64,000 nt of DNA. Source: Paenibacillus wynnii (GTDB lineage: Bacteria; Bacillota; Bacilli; Paenibacillales; Paenibacillaceae). The notes beneath the pieces were generated by a model, which did no database searches, was not told where the DNA came from, and saw only the letters and a list, made by a program, of their open reading frames with translations. The position numbers and the translations under genes were made by a program. Positions 34,233 through 43,214 of this stretch are shown here, piece by piece (position 1 is the stretch's first letter; each line of letters starts with the position of its first letter). The stretch is from assembly GCF_030812855.1 (NCBI RefSeq), contig NZ_JAUSTK010000006.1, positions 62,001 to 126,000 of the forward strand, read 5' to 3'.

Positions 34233-34748
34233 CTAGCTATTCTTCTTGTACCCAAATCTTGAAGTATCCATTATATAATCGTTAACGGAAACGATATAAT
34301 CGGTTTCTATTGTGATTTGTATATCCCCCATTAGATTAAGCTTTAGATCACCAAATCCAAATGGCCAATCTATCACGCTATTTAACGTAAGGGATTTGGT
34401 TGTTCTCATTTCTTTAGATCCCCATTTACTACTTATACTTACTATGTTGTTATTAACATCTCTAATAAATCCATGCCCGCTTTGATCATAAAGGGCCACT
34501 TCTAAACTTCCTGAGTGTACCTTACTCAGTCGTACTTCGGATAAACCGGCAACAAATATATCCTGTTCTTCTACTAGATTACTTGGCTCCTTGATTAATT
34601 TATAGCATTCTGCGGCTTTTAATATTGTAATTCCCCAAACATTAAAGGACTCCATGTGATCAAATGATGAGTTAAAAAATATCCTTGATTCACTAAAATC
34701 AATGTAATTATCGAGATCTTCCCATGTAATTCCCAAGGTTGTTTTCAT
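34233..34748 (-). CDS. Cassette gene d: hypothetical protein
   Basis: A predicted 171-residue soluble protein, rich in beta-forming residues toward the C-terminus (DLKLNLMGDIQITIETDYIV). Its N-terminal segment TLGITWEDLDNYIDFSESRI and the mid-region SSKWGSKEMRTTKSL show no motif I recognise. ATG 34748 is chosen; a longer frame starts at a GTG inside attC-like element 3 and is unlikely. The start lies 39 bp past that element. Function unknown. Confidence 0.7.
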   Translation of the reverse strand: MKTTLGITWEDLDNYIDFSESRIFFNSSFDHMESFNVWGITILKAAECYKLIKEPSNLVEEQDIFVAGLSEVRLSKVHSGSLEVALYDQSGHGFIRDVNNNIVSISSKWGSKEMRTTKSLTLNSVIDWPFGFGDLKLNLMGDIQITIETDYIVSVNDYIMDTSRFGYKKNS

Positions 34749-34787
34749 GTGTTTGATCTCTCGCTTTTTTATAGATTTTTGCAAGAC

Positions 34788-34914
34788 TTTCACATAATGT
34801 TCCCGTATTCACGACGCCCAGCGAATGCTGGGTGTGTCGGGCTGTTTCTGCTTCCCCGAAATCCCTCTGCCGACCAAAGGCGTATGCCCGATACGTGAAT
34901 ATAATGTTATGTGA
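34788..34914 (-). repeat. attC-like element 3
   Basis: In gene sense: TCACATAAC, 4 nt, TATTCACG, a hairpin close to GGGC-ATAC-GCC, a variable region with CCCAGC/GCTGGG, then CGTGAATA, 7 nt and ATTATGTGA. This is the only copy with ATT instead of GTT at the distal core. It begins 19 bp after the stop codon of the gene at 34934. Confidence 0.78.
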
Positions 34915-34933
34915 TGTCAGCATCTTCTTCGAA

Positions 34934-35428
34934 CTACTTAAGTCGGTTCTTTGATTTCTTTGCCATGTTTTTAATCTCTTCATATTTCTCTCTCGATGCT
35001 TTAATTTTACTCTCAACTACATACGGGGCATCAGTTGCTAAGTTAGGTATCATCTCATTTATGTAATTGTATAATAATCTTTTTTCACTATCGGTTGGAA
35101 CTATTGGAGCGACAGGTATAGATATTGGTTTATCTTCTACTTCTTCGAGTAAACTAGGCATTACAAAAGCAAAGAAATTATGAAATGCTCTTTTCCTATC
35201 TACTTCTTTTTCTTCATAATCACCATTGGAATCTAATCGGAATCGGTCAAATTCGAACGTAAGCAATTGATATGGCTTCCTGTCTTTATTTTTGTAAAAT
35301 AAAATGACCTCAAGTACATTCTGATTTGCTAATTGAGGTACAGACTTATATTTGTGATCTTTGGGTTGAGAGATCTTTATAATCTTATCTCCATTAGAAG
35401 AAATTAATAAATATCTGCATCCAGTCAT
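34934..35428 (-). CDS. Cassette gene c: hypothetical protein
   Basis: A 164-residue protein with a beta-rich N-terminal half (YLLISSNGDKIIKI, LEVILFYKNKDRKPYQLLTF) and a charged, helical C-terminus ending in KASREKYEEIKNMAKKSKNR. It has no signal, TM segment or recognised motif. AAAGAG lies about 9 nt before the ATG, and the start is 34 bp past attC-like element 4. Function unknown. Confidence 0.7.
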   Translation of the reverse strand: MTGCRYLLISSNGDKIIKISQPKDHKYKSVPQLANQNVLEVILFYKNKDRKPYQLLTFEFDRFRLDSNGDYEEKEVDRKRAFHNFFAFVMPSLLEEVEDKPISIPVAPIVPTDSEKRLLYNYINEMIPNLATDAPYVVESKIKASREKYEEIKNMAKKSKNRLK

Positions 35429-35462
35429 TCATATCACTCTTTCAATCTTTTATTTATGCTGC

Positions 35463-35588
35463 TTTCACATAACGCTCCTGTATTCACGACAACCATTCCC
35501 CTTAGATATCTAATCTTAGGGGAATGGTTGTATCTGCCTATGAAGATCAAGGGCCGAATGGCCCGCAGCGCGAATATTATGTTATGTT
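35463..35588 (-). repeat. attC-like element 4
   Basis: In gene sense: AACATAAC, 4 nt, TATTCGCG, hairpin GGGCC-ATTC-GGCCC, a 17-bp near-perfect stem built on AACCATTCCCC, then CGTGAATA, 7 nt and GTTATGTGAAA. It begins 13 bp after the stop codon of the gene at 35602. Confidence 0.8.
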
Positions 35589-35601
35589 AAGCTTGGGCCG
35601 C

Positions 35602-36321
35602 CTATGAAATACTTCCAAATTGTTTATTCTCTTCATCATATTTCTCAATATAGGAACATAACATATGCCCAAATCCAGTAAGTCTAAAATTTTCCCCTAA
35701 GTTCACTCCGCTATTATCTGGATGTACACGATCAGTTAGTAAGTGTTTCTTTACTAATTCTTGTTCATATGTTTCTACTAATTCAGGAAAAACTAGTCCT
35801 GAATGATCAGCAACATACTCTAACCACTTTATTGCTCCAAATCTTTCATTATTTAAACCACCGCTTTTAGCAATGCTATATGTAGTAAGCAATACAAGAG
35901 ATTCTCCAGAACTCATAGTTTTACACATTTTAATCATTTGAATAGGTAAGTGACTATTCCTGTCTGTTAATATTTCCTGAGCGGCTACTAATAGTAATTT
36001 CTTCAACATTGAAAATCTGATTTCATCTGGTATATCTTTATCTAAAAATTCTAATGTTTCTTGTAAACAATTTATATGTTGTTCCGTATATTGATAATCA
36101 TCAGCAATTTTTCCACGTTCTCTAAACAAATTCCACTCTTCTCGTAAAGCGTTCAATAAACTAGTAGAACGTAATCTTTGGACTAAATGTCCTGCGGAAA
36201 GAATCAATTCGTTTTTTTCTGAAGTAGCGATGCCAGTTATTCCTTCAACTAAATTAAAGATAGTATTTTTCAACATTTCTGAAGTAGTCTGAACAGGAAT
36301 AGTTATTTCATTATTATTCAT
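35602..36321 (-). CDS. Cassette gene b: hypothetical helical protein
   Basis: A predicted 239-residue, mainly helical, soluble protein (LVQRLRSTSLLNALREEWNL, MLKKLLLVAAQEILTDRNSH, SGESLVLLTTYSIAKSGG). The helical pattern and length recall abortive-infection-like proteins, but no diagnostic motif is seen. ATG 36321 follows GGAGGG by about 10 nt; an ATG at 36339 overlaps that ribosome site. The start is 36 bp past attC-like element 5. Function unknown. Confidence 0.7.
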   Translation of the reverse strand: MNNNEITIPVQTTSEMLKNTIFNLVEGITGIATSEKNELILSAGHLVQRLRSTSLLNALREEWNLFRERGKIADDYQYTEQHINCLQETLEFLDKDIPDEIRFSMLKKLLLVAAQEILTDRNSHLPIQMIKMCKTMSSGESLVLLTTYSIAKSGGLNNERFGAIKWLEYVADHSGLVFPELVETYEQELVKKHLLTDRVHPDNSGVNLGENFRLTGFGHMLCSYIEKYDEENKQFGSIS

Positions 36322-36357
36322 CACTGAATTTCCCTCCATTAATTATTTGCCAGTATT

Positions 36358-36551
36358 TCACATAACGTTCTTGTATTCACGACGCCCCACCACCTTAAGG
36401 TCACGAAGTGACCGGCCGCGATGCGGTTGGGTGGTGCGGGTGTGTCCGGCTGATTCCGCTTCCTGCTACTGCAAATTTCATCCCTGAATCCTCTTCTAAC
36501 TTCTGCCGGACCGAGAGCCGAATGGCTCGAAGCGTGAATATGGTGTTAGAT
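36358..36551 (-). repeat. attC-like element 5 (canonical RYYYAAC core)
   Basis: In gene sense: ATCTAAC, which fits the integron core RYYYAAC exactly, then 4 nt, TATTCACG, hairpin GAGCC-ATTC-GGCTC, a long variable region, CGTGAATA, 7 nt and GTTATGA. The GAG/CTC change in the hairpin stem is compensatory relative to GGG/CCC in other copies. It begins 6 bp after the stop codon of the gene at 36558. Confidence 0.8.
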
Positions 36552-36557
36552 GAAGTC

Positions 36558-37271
36558 TCACACTTCTTGAAGTACACCCTCAAATTCCTTTATTAGTAAT
36601 GTCGCTCTTCCAATATTCTTTAATCCCCAATCAGCATACTTTTTAGCATCTTTCTTATTACCTAAGTACAAATGAGTTTTAGAAATTAATAGAACCAATC
36701 TAAGATCCAATGGTGCCCCTAATTGTTCCAACCGTTTACTTCGTTTTTTTATTTCTTCTATATCAATTGTTAATAGTGGATTGGGAAAGTTTTTAAATTG
36801 ATTGAAGTAATCCATGCCTTGGCTTACAAAAAGAGATTTCATTGAAGCAATTGATTGCTTAGCTTGTTCTTCATCTTCTCCATATTCATGCCATATTTCT
36901 GCATTGTTCTTAAACAATTTACTGATGAACGACTTTTTGGGTTGAATTCTTTGTCTGAATTCGCAATCATAAACTGTTATATTAGAATTCTTCTCATCAA
37001 GAAGAAAATCCAAATGAACACCCAACTCCATAATACAAGAACCACCATATTTATTAGCTTGGATAACCAAAGTAAAAATATAATGATCATTCGTCCGCTT
37101 AATAAAATGATGATTTGTTCCAATAAAACCAAGCTCATTGAGTACGGGTTTCAATTCTGTCTTGATTAAAGATCTGAACTCTTTAGTGTCCATCTTTGAG
37201 AATACTCCTTGGATTGTGTCTTGTGAGATTTCGTCTAACGTCATATTTACGAACTTTGTAAATAACTCCAT
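36558..37271 (-). CDS. Cassette gene a: DUF4304-like protein
   Basis: A protein of up to 237 residues. The segment LIKTELKPVLNELGFIGTNH, followed by IFTLVIQANKYGGSCIMELG, resembles the DUF4304 domain, whose function is unknown. The C-terminal third, DLRLVLLISKTHLYLGNKKD, looks TPR-like. The start is uncertain: ATG 37271 has no clear ribosome site, whereas an ATG at 37193 follows AAGGAG. The stop codon lies 6 bp before attC-like element 5. It is the most upstream clear member of the array. Confidence 0.72.
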   Translation of the reverse strand: MELFTKFVNMTLDEISQDTIQGVFSKMDTKEFRSLIKTELKPVLNELGFIGTNHHFIKRTNDHYIFTLVIQANKYGGSCIMELGVHLDFLLDEKNSNITVYDCEFRQRIQPKKSFISKLFKNNAEIWHEYGEDEEQAKQSIASMKSLFVSQGMDYFNQFKNFPNPLLTIDIEEIKKRSKRLEQLGAPLDLRLVLLISKTHLYLGNKKDAKKYADWGLKNIGRATLLIKEFEGVLQEV

Positions 37272-37452
37272 ATGTAAAGTATTCGCGAAATCATTATGTT
37301 AATCTACCCGTTACTTCAATATAAAAAGCATATTGCATTAGCAGTCTGCTCTTTGCGCTATCGTTCCCCGTTAGCGGAATGAGGATCTGTCATCTATGGT
37401 ACAGTTCTACTTAGTGGGGCGGCGTAGCACGTGATCTTGCTTGTGCAGAGTG

Positions 37453-37902
37453 TCAATGTCCTCGTATGTCAAGCTCACTTAATGGATAGTCACTGCTGCC
37501 CCAAGTATAAACAATATAATAGTTAATTAGTTCTTCATCTGCTTTCAATGCTTTGAATTTCAAGTGACCATTAAGAAAATCAATTGTATCACTCACTTGC
37601 TGTTCAACAATGTAACTCCATTCATTCTCGCGATATTTTGAATAATAATTATTTAATTCTTCCAAAGTTAGTTCCGATTTAATTAGAATAGCGCCAAAAA
37701 ATTGCATTCCGTTTCCATTCCCAATTAATTTTCCAGCTGATGATATATCATCTATCCATTCGGTTTTGTCTGGCAGCGATACTTTTACTAGATCTTTTTT
37801 TATGGAATTTGCAATATGATTGTTAATAAATGGAGTGGATATGACTGTTAAAACAAGAGCAACTACTGTAGTCAATAAAAGGATTGTGAATGTTTTTTTC
37901 AA
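37453..37902 (-). CDS. Membrane-anchored hypothetical protein
   Basis: A 149-residue protein with one N-terminal membrane segment (FTILLLTTVVALVLTVIS). The exposed domain contains LTLEELNNYYSKYRENEWSY and ends in LSELDIRGH. The start is TTG, 7 nt after GAGAGG. No family recognised. The 181-bp gap to the DUF4304-like gene lacks a complete attC-like element, so it may mark the upstream edge of the cassette array. Confidence 0.65.
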   Translation of the reverse strand: MKKTFTILLLTTVVALVLTVISTPFINNHIANSIKKDLVKVSLPDKTEWIDDISSAGKLIGNGNGMQFFGAILIKSELTLEELNNYYSKYRENEWSYIVEQQVSDTIDFLNGHLKFKALKADEELINYYIVYTWGSSDYPLSELDIRGH

Positions 37903-37989
37903 ATTAAAACCTCTCTAAAAAAATATGAATATCCTTTTGAACCAGGACTACGCTAAATTCAAGCCTAACGCTACCTTCACATTCCGAAT

Positions 37990-38640
37990 TTACGATACGA
38001 GTTCAACAGCCTGTGGTAATATCCTTTCGTATTCCTTATGTAACACATAATGCTGGACGCCTCTCGAAGAATTAAGGGCTTCCCTGGCGTGCTTGACCGC
38101 AGTTTCGATGCAGCCAGCTTTGAGTTCAATTTCCGCGAGCAGTGCTGATCTCATCCAAGGCTTCTTGATGGATTCAAGATGTTTTCGCGCCTGAGCACTC
38201 TCCCCGTCCTCCGACAGTAGAATCGTTTCGTAATATGCTCGGTAATCAGAATAGCGAATGTACGGTACGGCTTCTTGAACTGCAGTCATATCTTTGCGAT
38301 AAACGCCGTATGCCGCCTTGTACGATGCCTGTGCTGCTGCCTGCTTATATTTTCTCATAAGCTGCTCCATAATCGTTCTTGCTTCATCCTCAAGTCTGTT
38401 AGCAAAAACATAATTAATATAGAGTCCAGGCGTGTTTTTCTGGCTGCGTAAAAAGGATTCCACGCGATCCACACGCTTTTCCAAAGCTAACGGATAAATG
38501 AATTGGATTATAAAAAAAATCAGGGTAGCCATCACAGCAGTTCCTACTATCAAGACTGGTGAATAGTCATTGATTGCCATGAATAAGACCACCACGAACA
38601 AGACGAAATAAAATGAAATTTTCCACCAAAGATGCTTCAT
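37990..38640 (-). CDS. Membrane protein with TPR-like cytoplasmic region, unknown function
   Basis: A predicted 216-residue protein with two N-terminal TM helices (ISFYFVLFVVVLFMAI and PVLIVGTAVMATLIFFIIQF). A helical region with repeat-like pairs follows (YRAYYETILLSEDGESAQAR, ALLAEIELKAGCIETAVKHA), suggesting degenerate TPRs. ATG 38640 follows AAAGGAG; a longer frame to 38703 lacks a ribosome site. Neighbours give no functional hint. Confidence 0.72.
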   Translation of the reverse strand: MKHLWWKISFYFVLFVVVLFMAINDYSPVLIVGTAVMATLIFFIIQFIYPLALEKRVDRVESFLRSQKNTPGLYINYVFANRLEDEARTIMEQLMRKYKQAAAQASYKAAYGVYRKDMTAVQEAVPYIRYSDYRAYYETILLSEDGESAQARKHLESIKKPWMRSALLAEIELKAGCIETAVKHAREALNSSRGVQHYVLHKEYERILPQAVELVS

Positions 38641-38816
38641 TATAAATCTCCTTTTAAAATCATAATTAGATAGTTTGAGGAAAAGAAACAGCGAAGTTTC
38701 CAATTTTTCCTAACTTCGTAAATTTGCCCTGTCTAAGGTATTCGGCGAATGATTAAACTATCCTTCCCGTTCGTATAGCTTAATGACGCATCGCCAATAT
38801 ATAAATTGTCAGATCC

Positions 38817-38855
38817 AAAAAAAAGGATCGATTCAAGATTTAATCTTGATCGACC
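38817..38855 (-). terminator. Intrinsic terminator of the GH52 xylosidase gene
   Basis: Arms of about 13 bp (GGTCGATCAAGAT with ATCTTG-A-ATCGATCC, one bulged A) close a 3-nt loop. Eight T follow on the minus strand, directly after the GH52 stop codon. Confidence 0.85.
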
Positions 38856-38862
38856 CGCATCA

Positions 38863-40977
38863 CTACTCCTTATTCTCTTCCAACCACAAAATCGCCGTAA
38901 CACCCCGCGGATAATACTTACTTCCCGTAATTTCCCCAGAGATAATTTGGTCGCTCCAGCTCCATATCGAGAGCTCGGGATGTGTCAGCCAAACCGCATG
39001 TGCATGATCAGCTGCTTGCCCTTCCGCTCCCCATTCCAATCCCAAAATCTCTCTGGCAATGAACTGACATAGATACACCTTACTTAACCAGCTGTTGTTG
39101 CTGGTGGAGGAGATTTTCCAACCTCCGTCATCGAACAGGCAGACTCCTTTTCGAAGAACCGCGTGCAGATGTTTGTCGAGTGCACTGATATAAGCGGCGA
39201 ACCGACCATTGCGATCAAGTGCTTCCTTGCAGCCCGTAAAGTACGGGAATACCAAACCTTCGATGGCTGGAATGATTTTGGAGTCGTTGCCTTCGCCGAT
39301 TACAGCTGGAATATAACCATCCTCTGTAACGTTAGCCACAATCGTTGCTGCACAGCGATCCGCCTGAACACCTGCGGTTGCTGCCAAGTCAGCACGGCCG
39401 TTGTCGTTGAAGATTTTTTCCATGGCCAGATAAGCTGCCCAGCATTTGCCCGCCAAATAGATATTGTTCCGCGCTTGACCCAGAGAGACATCCAGACTGT
39501 CATAGGTTGTAATTTCTGCTCCACCCATGGTCCGGGAGCTATCAAGTCCCATTACACCGTTTCTTTGAGCCGGATCGGGATGATCCCGGTTCACCATACT
39601 TTCGAGACAACGCTCCATTACACTCAGGTTGCTCTTCATCCAAGTGCTGTCTCCGGTATGCTCAACATAAGTTGCTGCGGTCAACAACCAATTGACCAGT
39701 TGTTCATGCGTCATGTGAGAAAAACAACCATCAATACCGTAGAGCTCATAAGAAGAATAACCTGGACGGGACACCGCGTTAGCCACACCCATGTCATGCG
39801 TAAAGCTGATGCCGCCCGGATATTCAGTCTTATCTCCCGGGAAGCGAACCGTATCCTCATAGCTGAATCTTTCCACAAACATATCCAGCTCATTACGAAC
39901 TGCCCAAGGGTTCATCCGTAATTCATAGAACAGCTGATCGACCGTAAGATCGAAGGTATTCATCATCCGGTATTCGCCTTCATTGACGATCCAGAACGGC
40001 TTACCCTTATAATCCAAAAGTTGTGTTGAGCCATAATAGCTGCGAATAGCATGAGCCAGCATGAAGGACTGATCCTCAGAGAGACCTTTGCCCACGAACA
40101 TTTGGTTCGCCTTCTCTGCTTCCTGTACCAAAGTATCGAATTGGGACAATGCATACTCCGCTACAGACTCCACATTGCTGAAATACCGATTGTAATAATA
40201 GGAAGCATCCATACCGGAGGTAACAAAGCCGGAACGGTGGAAGCACACTGCAAAACGATACGTCTTCCGCTCACCCGCTGGCACATCCATAATCAAAGCC
40301 CCAACCTGACCGAGTCCAAAGGTCCAATTCTCCTTAAGCTCAGCAGTTAGGATATCCTCCATCGTGAAGTGCAAAGCAGATTCCACAGTCCCCTGTTCAG
40401 CAGCAATAGCCAAGAATCTTCCTTGACCCACACCTGTAAGTTTAGGAGATGTGTCTAAGCTTCTCATTGCGCTATAAGCATCTGTTCCCTGAAATCCAAA
40501 AAAAGCACGCCGTGCAGTAGTTGAAGACAAGTTGTCCACTTCAATCTCTACAAGAACCGCCGGAAGTAGTACATTCTTCAGTTCTTCTTCGGTGGCAAGC
40601 TCAGGATCTGGTACCGGACGAACCGGTGACAGAATGCGGAAGGTTAGATCGCCTGCACTCCATGTATCTGTAGCAAGCTGAAAATTTCTTGTGATTTGCT
40701 CCTTGGAAAAAGGATGCAGAATATGCGGTTTATTAGGATTTGGATCAGGGTTCTCGATGTCGTAGCGTTTGCTCTCATCATCCCCGCCTTGCTCATGGAA
40801 CGGCAGTGTATCAAATCCCTCTCCATCCTTGCGTTCCAGACCTATGAATATATTCTGTTTAGGTGATTTGCCCAACTCGAGATCAAATCCACCACCTGCA
40901 CCGGGAAATCCTAAGGTAAAACTTGCAAAAGCGCCAATCGGCGAATGATGCGCATTGAAAAATTGATTGTGAGACAT
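38863..40977 (-). CDS. Glycoside hydrolase family 52 beta-xylosidase
   Basis: A 704-residue cytoplasmic retaining beta-xylosidase. It opens with FFNAHHSPIGAFASFTLGFP, the hallmark of GH52. WIVNEGEYRMMNTFDLTVDQ holds the presumed nucleophile Glu, and MGGAEITTYDSLDVSLGQAR the presumed acid/base Asp, by analogy with Geobacillus XynB2. Length matches the family. There is no signal peptide, so it cleaves imported xylooligosaccharides. It is divergent from an AraC regulator (174-bp gap) that probably controls it. Confidence 0.94.
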   Translation of the reverse strand: MSHNQFFNAHHSPIGAFASFTLGFPGAGGGFDLELGKSPKQNIFIGLERKDGEGFDTLPFHEQGGDDESKRYDIENPDPNPNKPHILHPFSKEQITRNFQLATDTWSAGDLTFRILSPVRPVPDPELATEEELKNVLLPAVLVEIEVDNLSSTTARRAFFGFQGTDAYSAMRSLDTSPKLTGVGQGRFLAIAAEQGTVESALHFTMEDILTAELKENWTFGLGQVGALIMDVPAGERKTYRFAVCFHRSGFVTSGMDASYYYNRYFSNVESVAEYALSQFDTLVQEAEKANQMFVGKGLSEDQSFMLAHAIRSYYGSTQLLDYKGKPFWIVNEGEYRMMNTFDLTVDQLFYELRMNPWAVRNELDMFVERFSYEDTVRFPGDKTEYPGGISFTHDMGVANAVSRPGYSSYELYGIDGCFSHMTHEQLVNWLLTAATYVEHTGDSTWMKSNLSVMERCLESMVNRDHPDPAQRNGVMGLDSSRTMGGAEITTYDSLDVSLGQARNNIYLAGKCWAAYLAMEKIFNDNGRADLAATAGVQADRCAATIVANVTEDGYIPAVIGEGNDSKIIPAIEGLVFPYFTGCKEALDRNGRFAAYISALDKHLHAVLRKGVCLFDDGGWKISSTSNNSWLSKVYLCQFIAREILGLEWGAEGQAADHAHAVWLTHPELSIWSWSDQIISGEITGSKYYPRGVTAILWLEENKE

Positions 40978-41151
40978 ATTGTAAATGCACTCCCTCCAGC
41001 ATGGTTCCCGGCATTGCCGGGCTATGTCTCCATGTTATCGGCTTTGCAGAAGGTGCAACAGGGTTAAAGCAGTCTATTATTTGGGCAAATCAAACGTAAC
41101 TAAAGAGCTATGATATAATGGAGTCCTATTCTAGTGTAAAAGAGGATTGCG

Positions 41152-42120
41152 ATGAACCCGACCGAACCTGGCATACATAATTCCATCGACGGCCAGATGT
41201 CACCAGACATCCAGGCAGCTTTTCATATCTTTGCCGCTCACTGGCGAAAAGTAAATGCAGAATGGCAATATCCTGTGCATACACACCCCATGTTCGAGAT
41301 CAATGTTGTACTACAGGGCCAGCAACAAATGTCTGTAAATGGTCAGTCCTATTTACAGCAAAGTGGTGATATTCTGTTTATTCGCCCCGGTGCTCCCCAT
41401 GCCAGCTTCGGCTCGGGTACAGGACATGAGATGACCTACTACTGCTTGCATTTCGATATTGATGATCTAACCTTACGCCGTGCTTTGTTGACGGTTGATT
41501 CTGTCAGCCTGAGCGGGAATACCCCTGAGCTTCGGGGAATTCGTTCAGCGCTGGACGTGATTATCAGTTCTACTATTTTATCCGAATCGGATGATTCACA
41601 TAGAAACCGCCTAGTTACACTACATGCTTCCCTGCAGCTTTTTACTGCGCTCAGCGGCTGGGTGCTGGCAGAAATGCCGCAGACGGTCCGAGGAACAAAT
41701 ACCGAAGCCACTGAAAATACCGTTGCTCTTGCGAATGCTATCGAAAGATTGCTTCAGGAATCCGTTTCAAACGCCGCACTTACAGGCGAACGGGGCGGTA
41801 GTATTGAGAGTATTGCCGCTCGTCTAGGCTACAGCCCTACCCACTGCAATCGGGCTTTTCGTCAAATTTATGGGATATCGCCGAGGCAATATTTATCCGG
41901 CCTGATCATCCGCCACGCTAAGCTGCTGTTAATGGACAACACTCTGTCTGTAGATACGATTGCTCATCGCCTCGGGTATCGTGACGTCTCCCATTTCAGC
42001 AAGCAATTCAAACGTTGGACGGGTCTGCCTCCAATGGGTTACCGACGGTTGAGCCATCACAGCGCTGTACCTGACCAGAATCACGCACCGGAAAATACAC
42101 CCTCTACTCTACATCCTTAA
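41152..42120 (+). CDS. AraC-family regulator with cupin sensor, likely controls GH52
   Basis: A 322-residue regulator. The N-terminal cupin-like AraC ligand domain has HTHPMFEINVVLQGQQQMSV and GDILFIRPGAPHAS. A C-terminal AraC DNA-binding domain follows, with helix-turn-helix units IAARLGYSPTHCNRAFRQ and VDTIAHRLGYRDVSHFSKQF. GAGG precedes the ATG. Divergence from the xylosidase gene suggests xylooligosaccharide-dependent control; this is inferred from position. Confidence 0.9.
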   Translation: MNPTEPGIHNSIDGQMSPDIQAAFHIFAAHWRKVNAEWQYPVHTHPMFEINVVLQGQQQMSVNGQSYLQQSGDILFIRPGAPHASFGSGTGHEMTYYCLHFDIDDLTLRRALLTVDSVSLSGNTPELRGIRSALDVIISSTILSESDDSHRNRLVTLHASLQLFTALSGWVLAEMPQTVRGTNTEATENTVALANAIERLLQESVSNAALTGERGGSIESIAARLGYSPTHCNRAFRQIYGISPRQYLSGLIIRHAKLLLMDNTLSVDTIAHRLGYRDVSHFSKQFKRWTGLPPMGYRRLSHHSAVPDQNHAPENTPSTLHP

Positions 42121-42323
42121 TAAATCACCAAAAATGGTTTGTGATAACCGTTCATTTCCGTGCTATAGTTGAACTATTCTGACTCGCCTCTTTGCTGATT
42201 TAACTACCACGTTATAGATACCAAATCAATTGACCACGCGCATACCTTTCTAATCGAGTACCTTTCCCCTCAAATCCACCTATTCATTATTAGCCACTCT
42301 CTATAACAAGAAAGGATGCGCTG

Positions 42324-43194
42324 ATGAAAATGAAAGCTATAGTCAGTCACAAATATGGTTCACCCGATATTCTCCAGTTCAAAGAGGTAAATACACCTAC
42401 CCCAAAAGAAAATGAAGCATTGGTAAAAGTTTATGCTACATCATTAAATGCGGCTGACCTGGAAACTCTGAGAGGCACGCCGATGTCCCGGTTCGGGGGT
42501 CTGCTAAGACCTAAGCACAAGATACTCGGAACAGACATAGCCGGGCGGGTTGAAGCGGTTGGCAGTAAGGTAATGCAGTTTCAGTCAGGAGATGAAATCT
42601 GGGGGGATTTATCCTTTCCGCATAATTGTGGCGCCTTTGCTGAGTATGTATGCATTCCCGAACAGGCATTGAGGTTAAAACCTGCCAGTATGACATTCGA
42701 AGAAGCGGCAGCCATACCTACTTCGGCAATCGTTGCCTTGCAGAATCTTTGCGGTAAAAGACCCATTCAGCCAGGACAAAAGGTTTTGATCAATGGTGCG
42801 GGTGGTGGTGTGGGGACATTTGCGGTGCAGCTTGCCAAGCACTTTGGGGCTGAAGTAACTGGCGTAGACAATGCTGGTAAATTGGACTTACTGCGATCAA
42901 TTGGTGCATGGAATTTGTGTCTTCGTTGGAGGTTCCACAGCTGTAGTAGTTCAAGCTTTAATACTGGGACCCTTGATTTCAATGATGGGCACTCAAAAAA
43001 TGGGCATCGTGATGTGGAGACCAAACAAAAAAGAAGATCTGGATTTGTTGAAAGACCTTTTTGAAGCCGGCAAGGTCGTACCTATTATTGATAAATATTA
43101 CTCGTTAAGTGAAGTCCCTGAAGCAATCCGATATCTTGAGGAAGGACGCGCCCGAGGAAAGGTTGTCATCAGGGTGGACGATAAACAAAAGTAA
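42324..43194 (+). pseudogene. Deleted and frameshifted zinc-type quinone oxidoreductase (MDR family)
   Basis: The first 191 codons match the intact paralog at 43215-44192 (YGSPDILQFKEVNTPTPKEN; NADPH loop INGAGGGVGTFAVQLAKHFG). After LLRSIGA about 40 codons are missing, including the VIDYTQEDF region. The homology then resumes in another frame at GICVFVGGSTAVVVQALILG and runs to FEAGKVVPIIDKYYSLSEVP near the stop at 43194. An internal deletion of about 120 bp therefore inactivated the gene. Start and ribosome site are intact. Confidence 0.88.
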
Positions 43195-43214
43195 CCCATT
43201 AGGAGGCCGCTCAA

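Noticed and set aside
37262..37300. Sixth attC-like element or attI upstream of the DUF4304-like gene
   Set aside because: TTAACATAAT and a CGCGAATA 8-mer occur close together, but there is no variable interior and no GTT at the right spacing. At most it is a remnant.
37962..37968. Isolated GCCTAAC matching an integron core
   Set aside because: No partner core or inner 8-mers at the correct spacing; a 7-bp match is expected by chance.
39163..39921. 252-residue plus-strand frame inside the GH52 gene
   Set aside because: It is antisense to a clear enzyme gene and has no family features or ribosome site.
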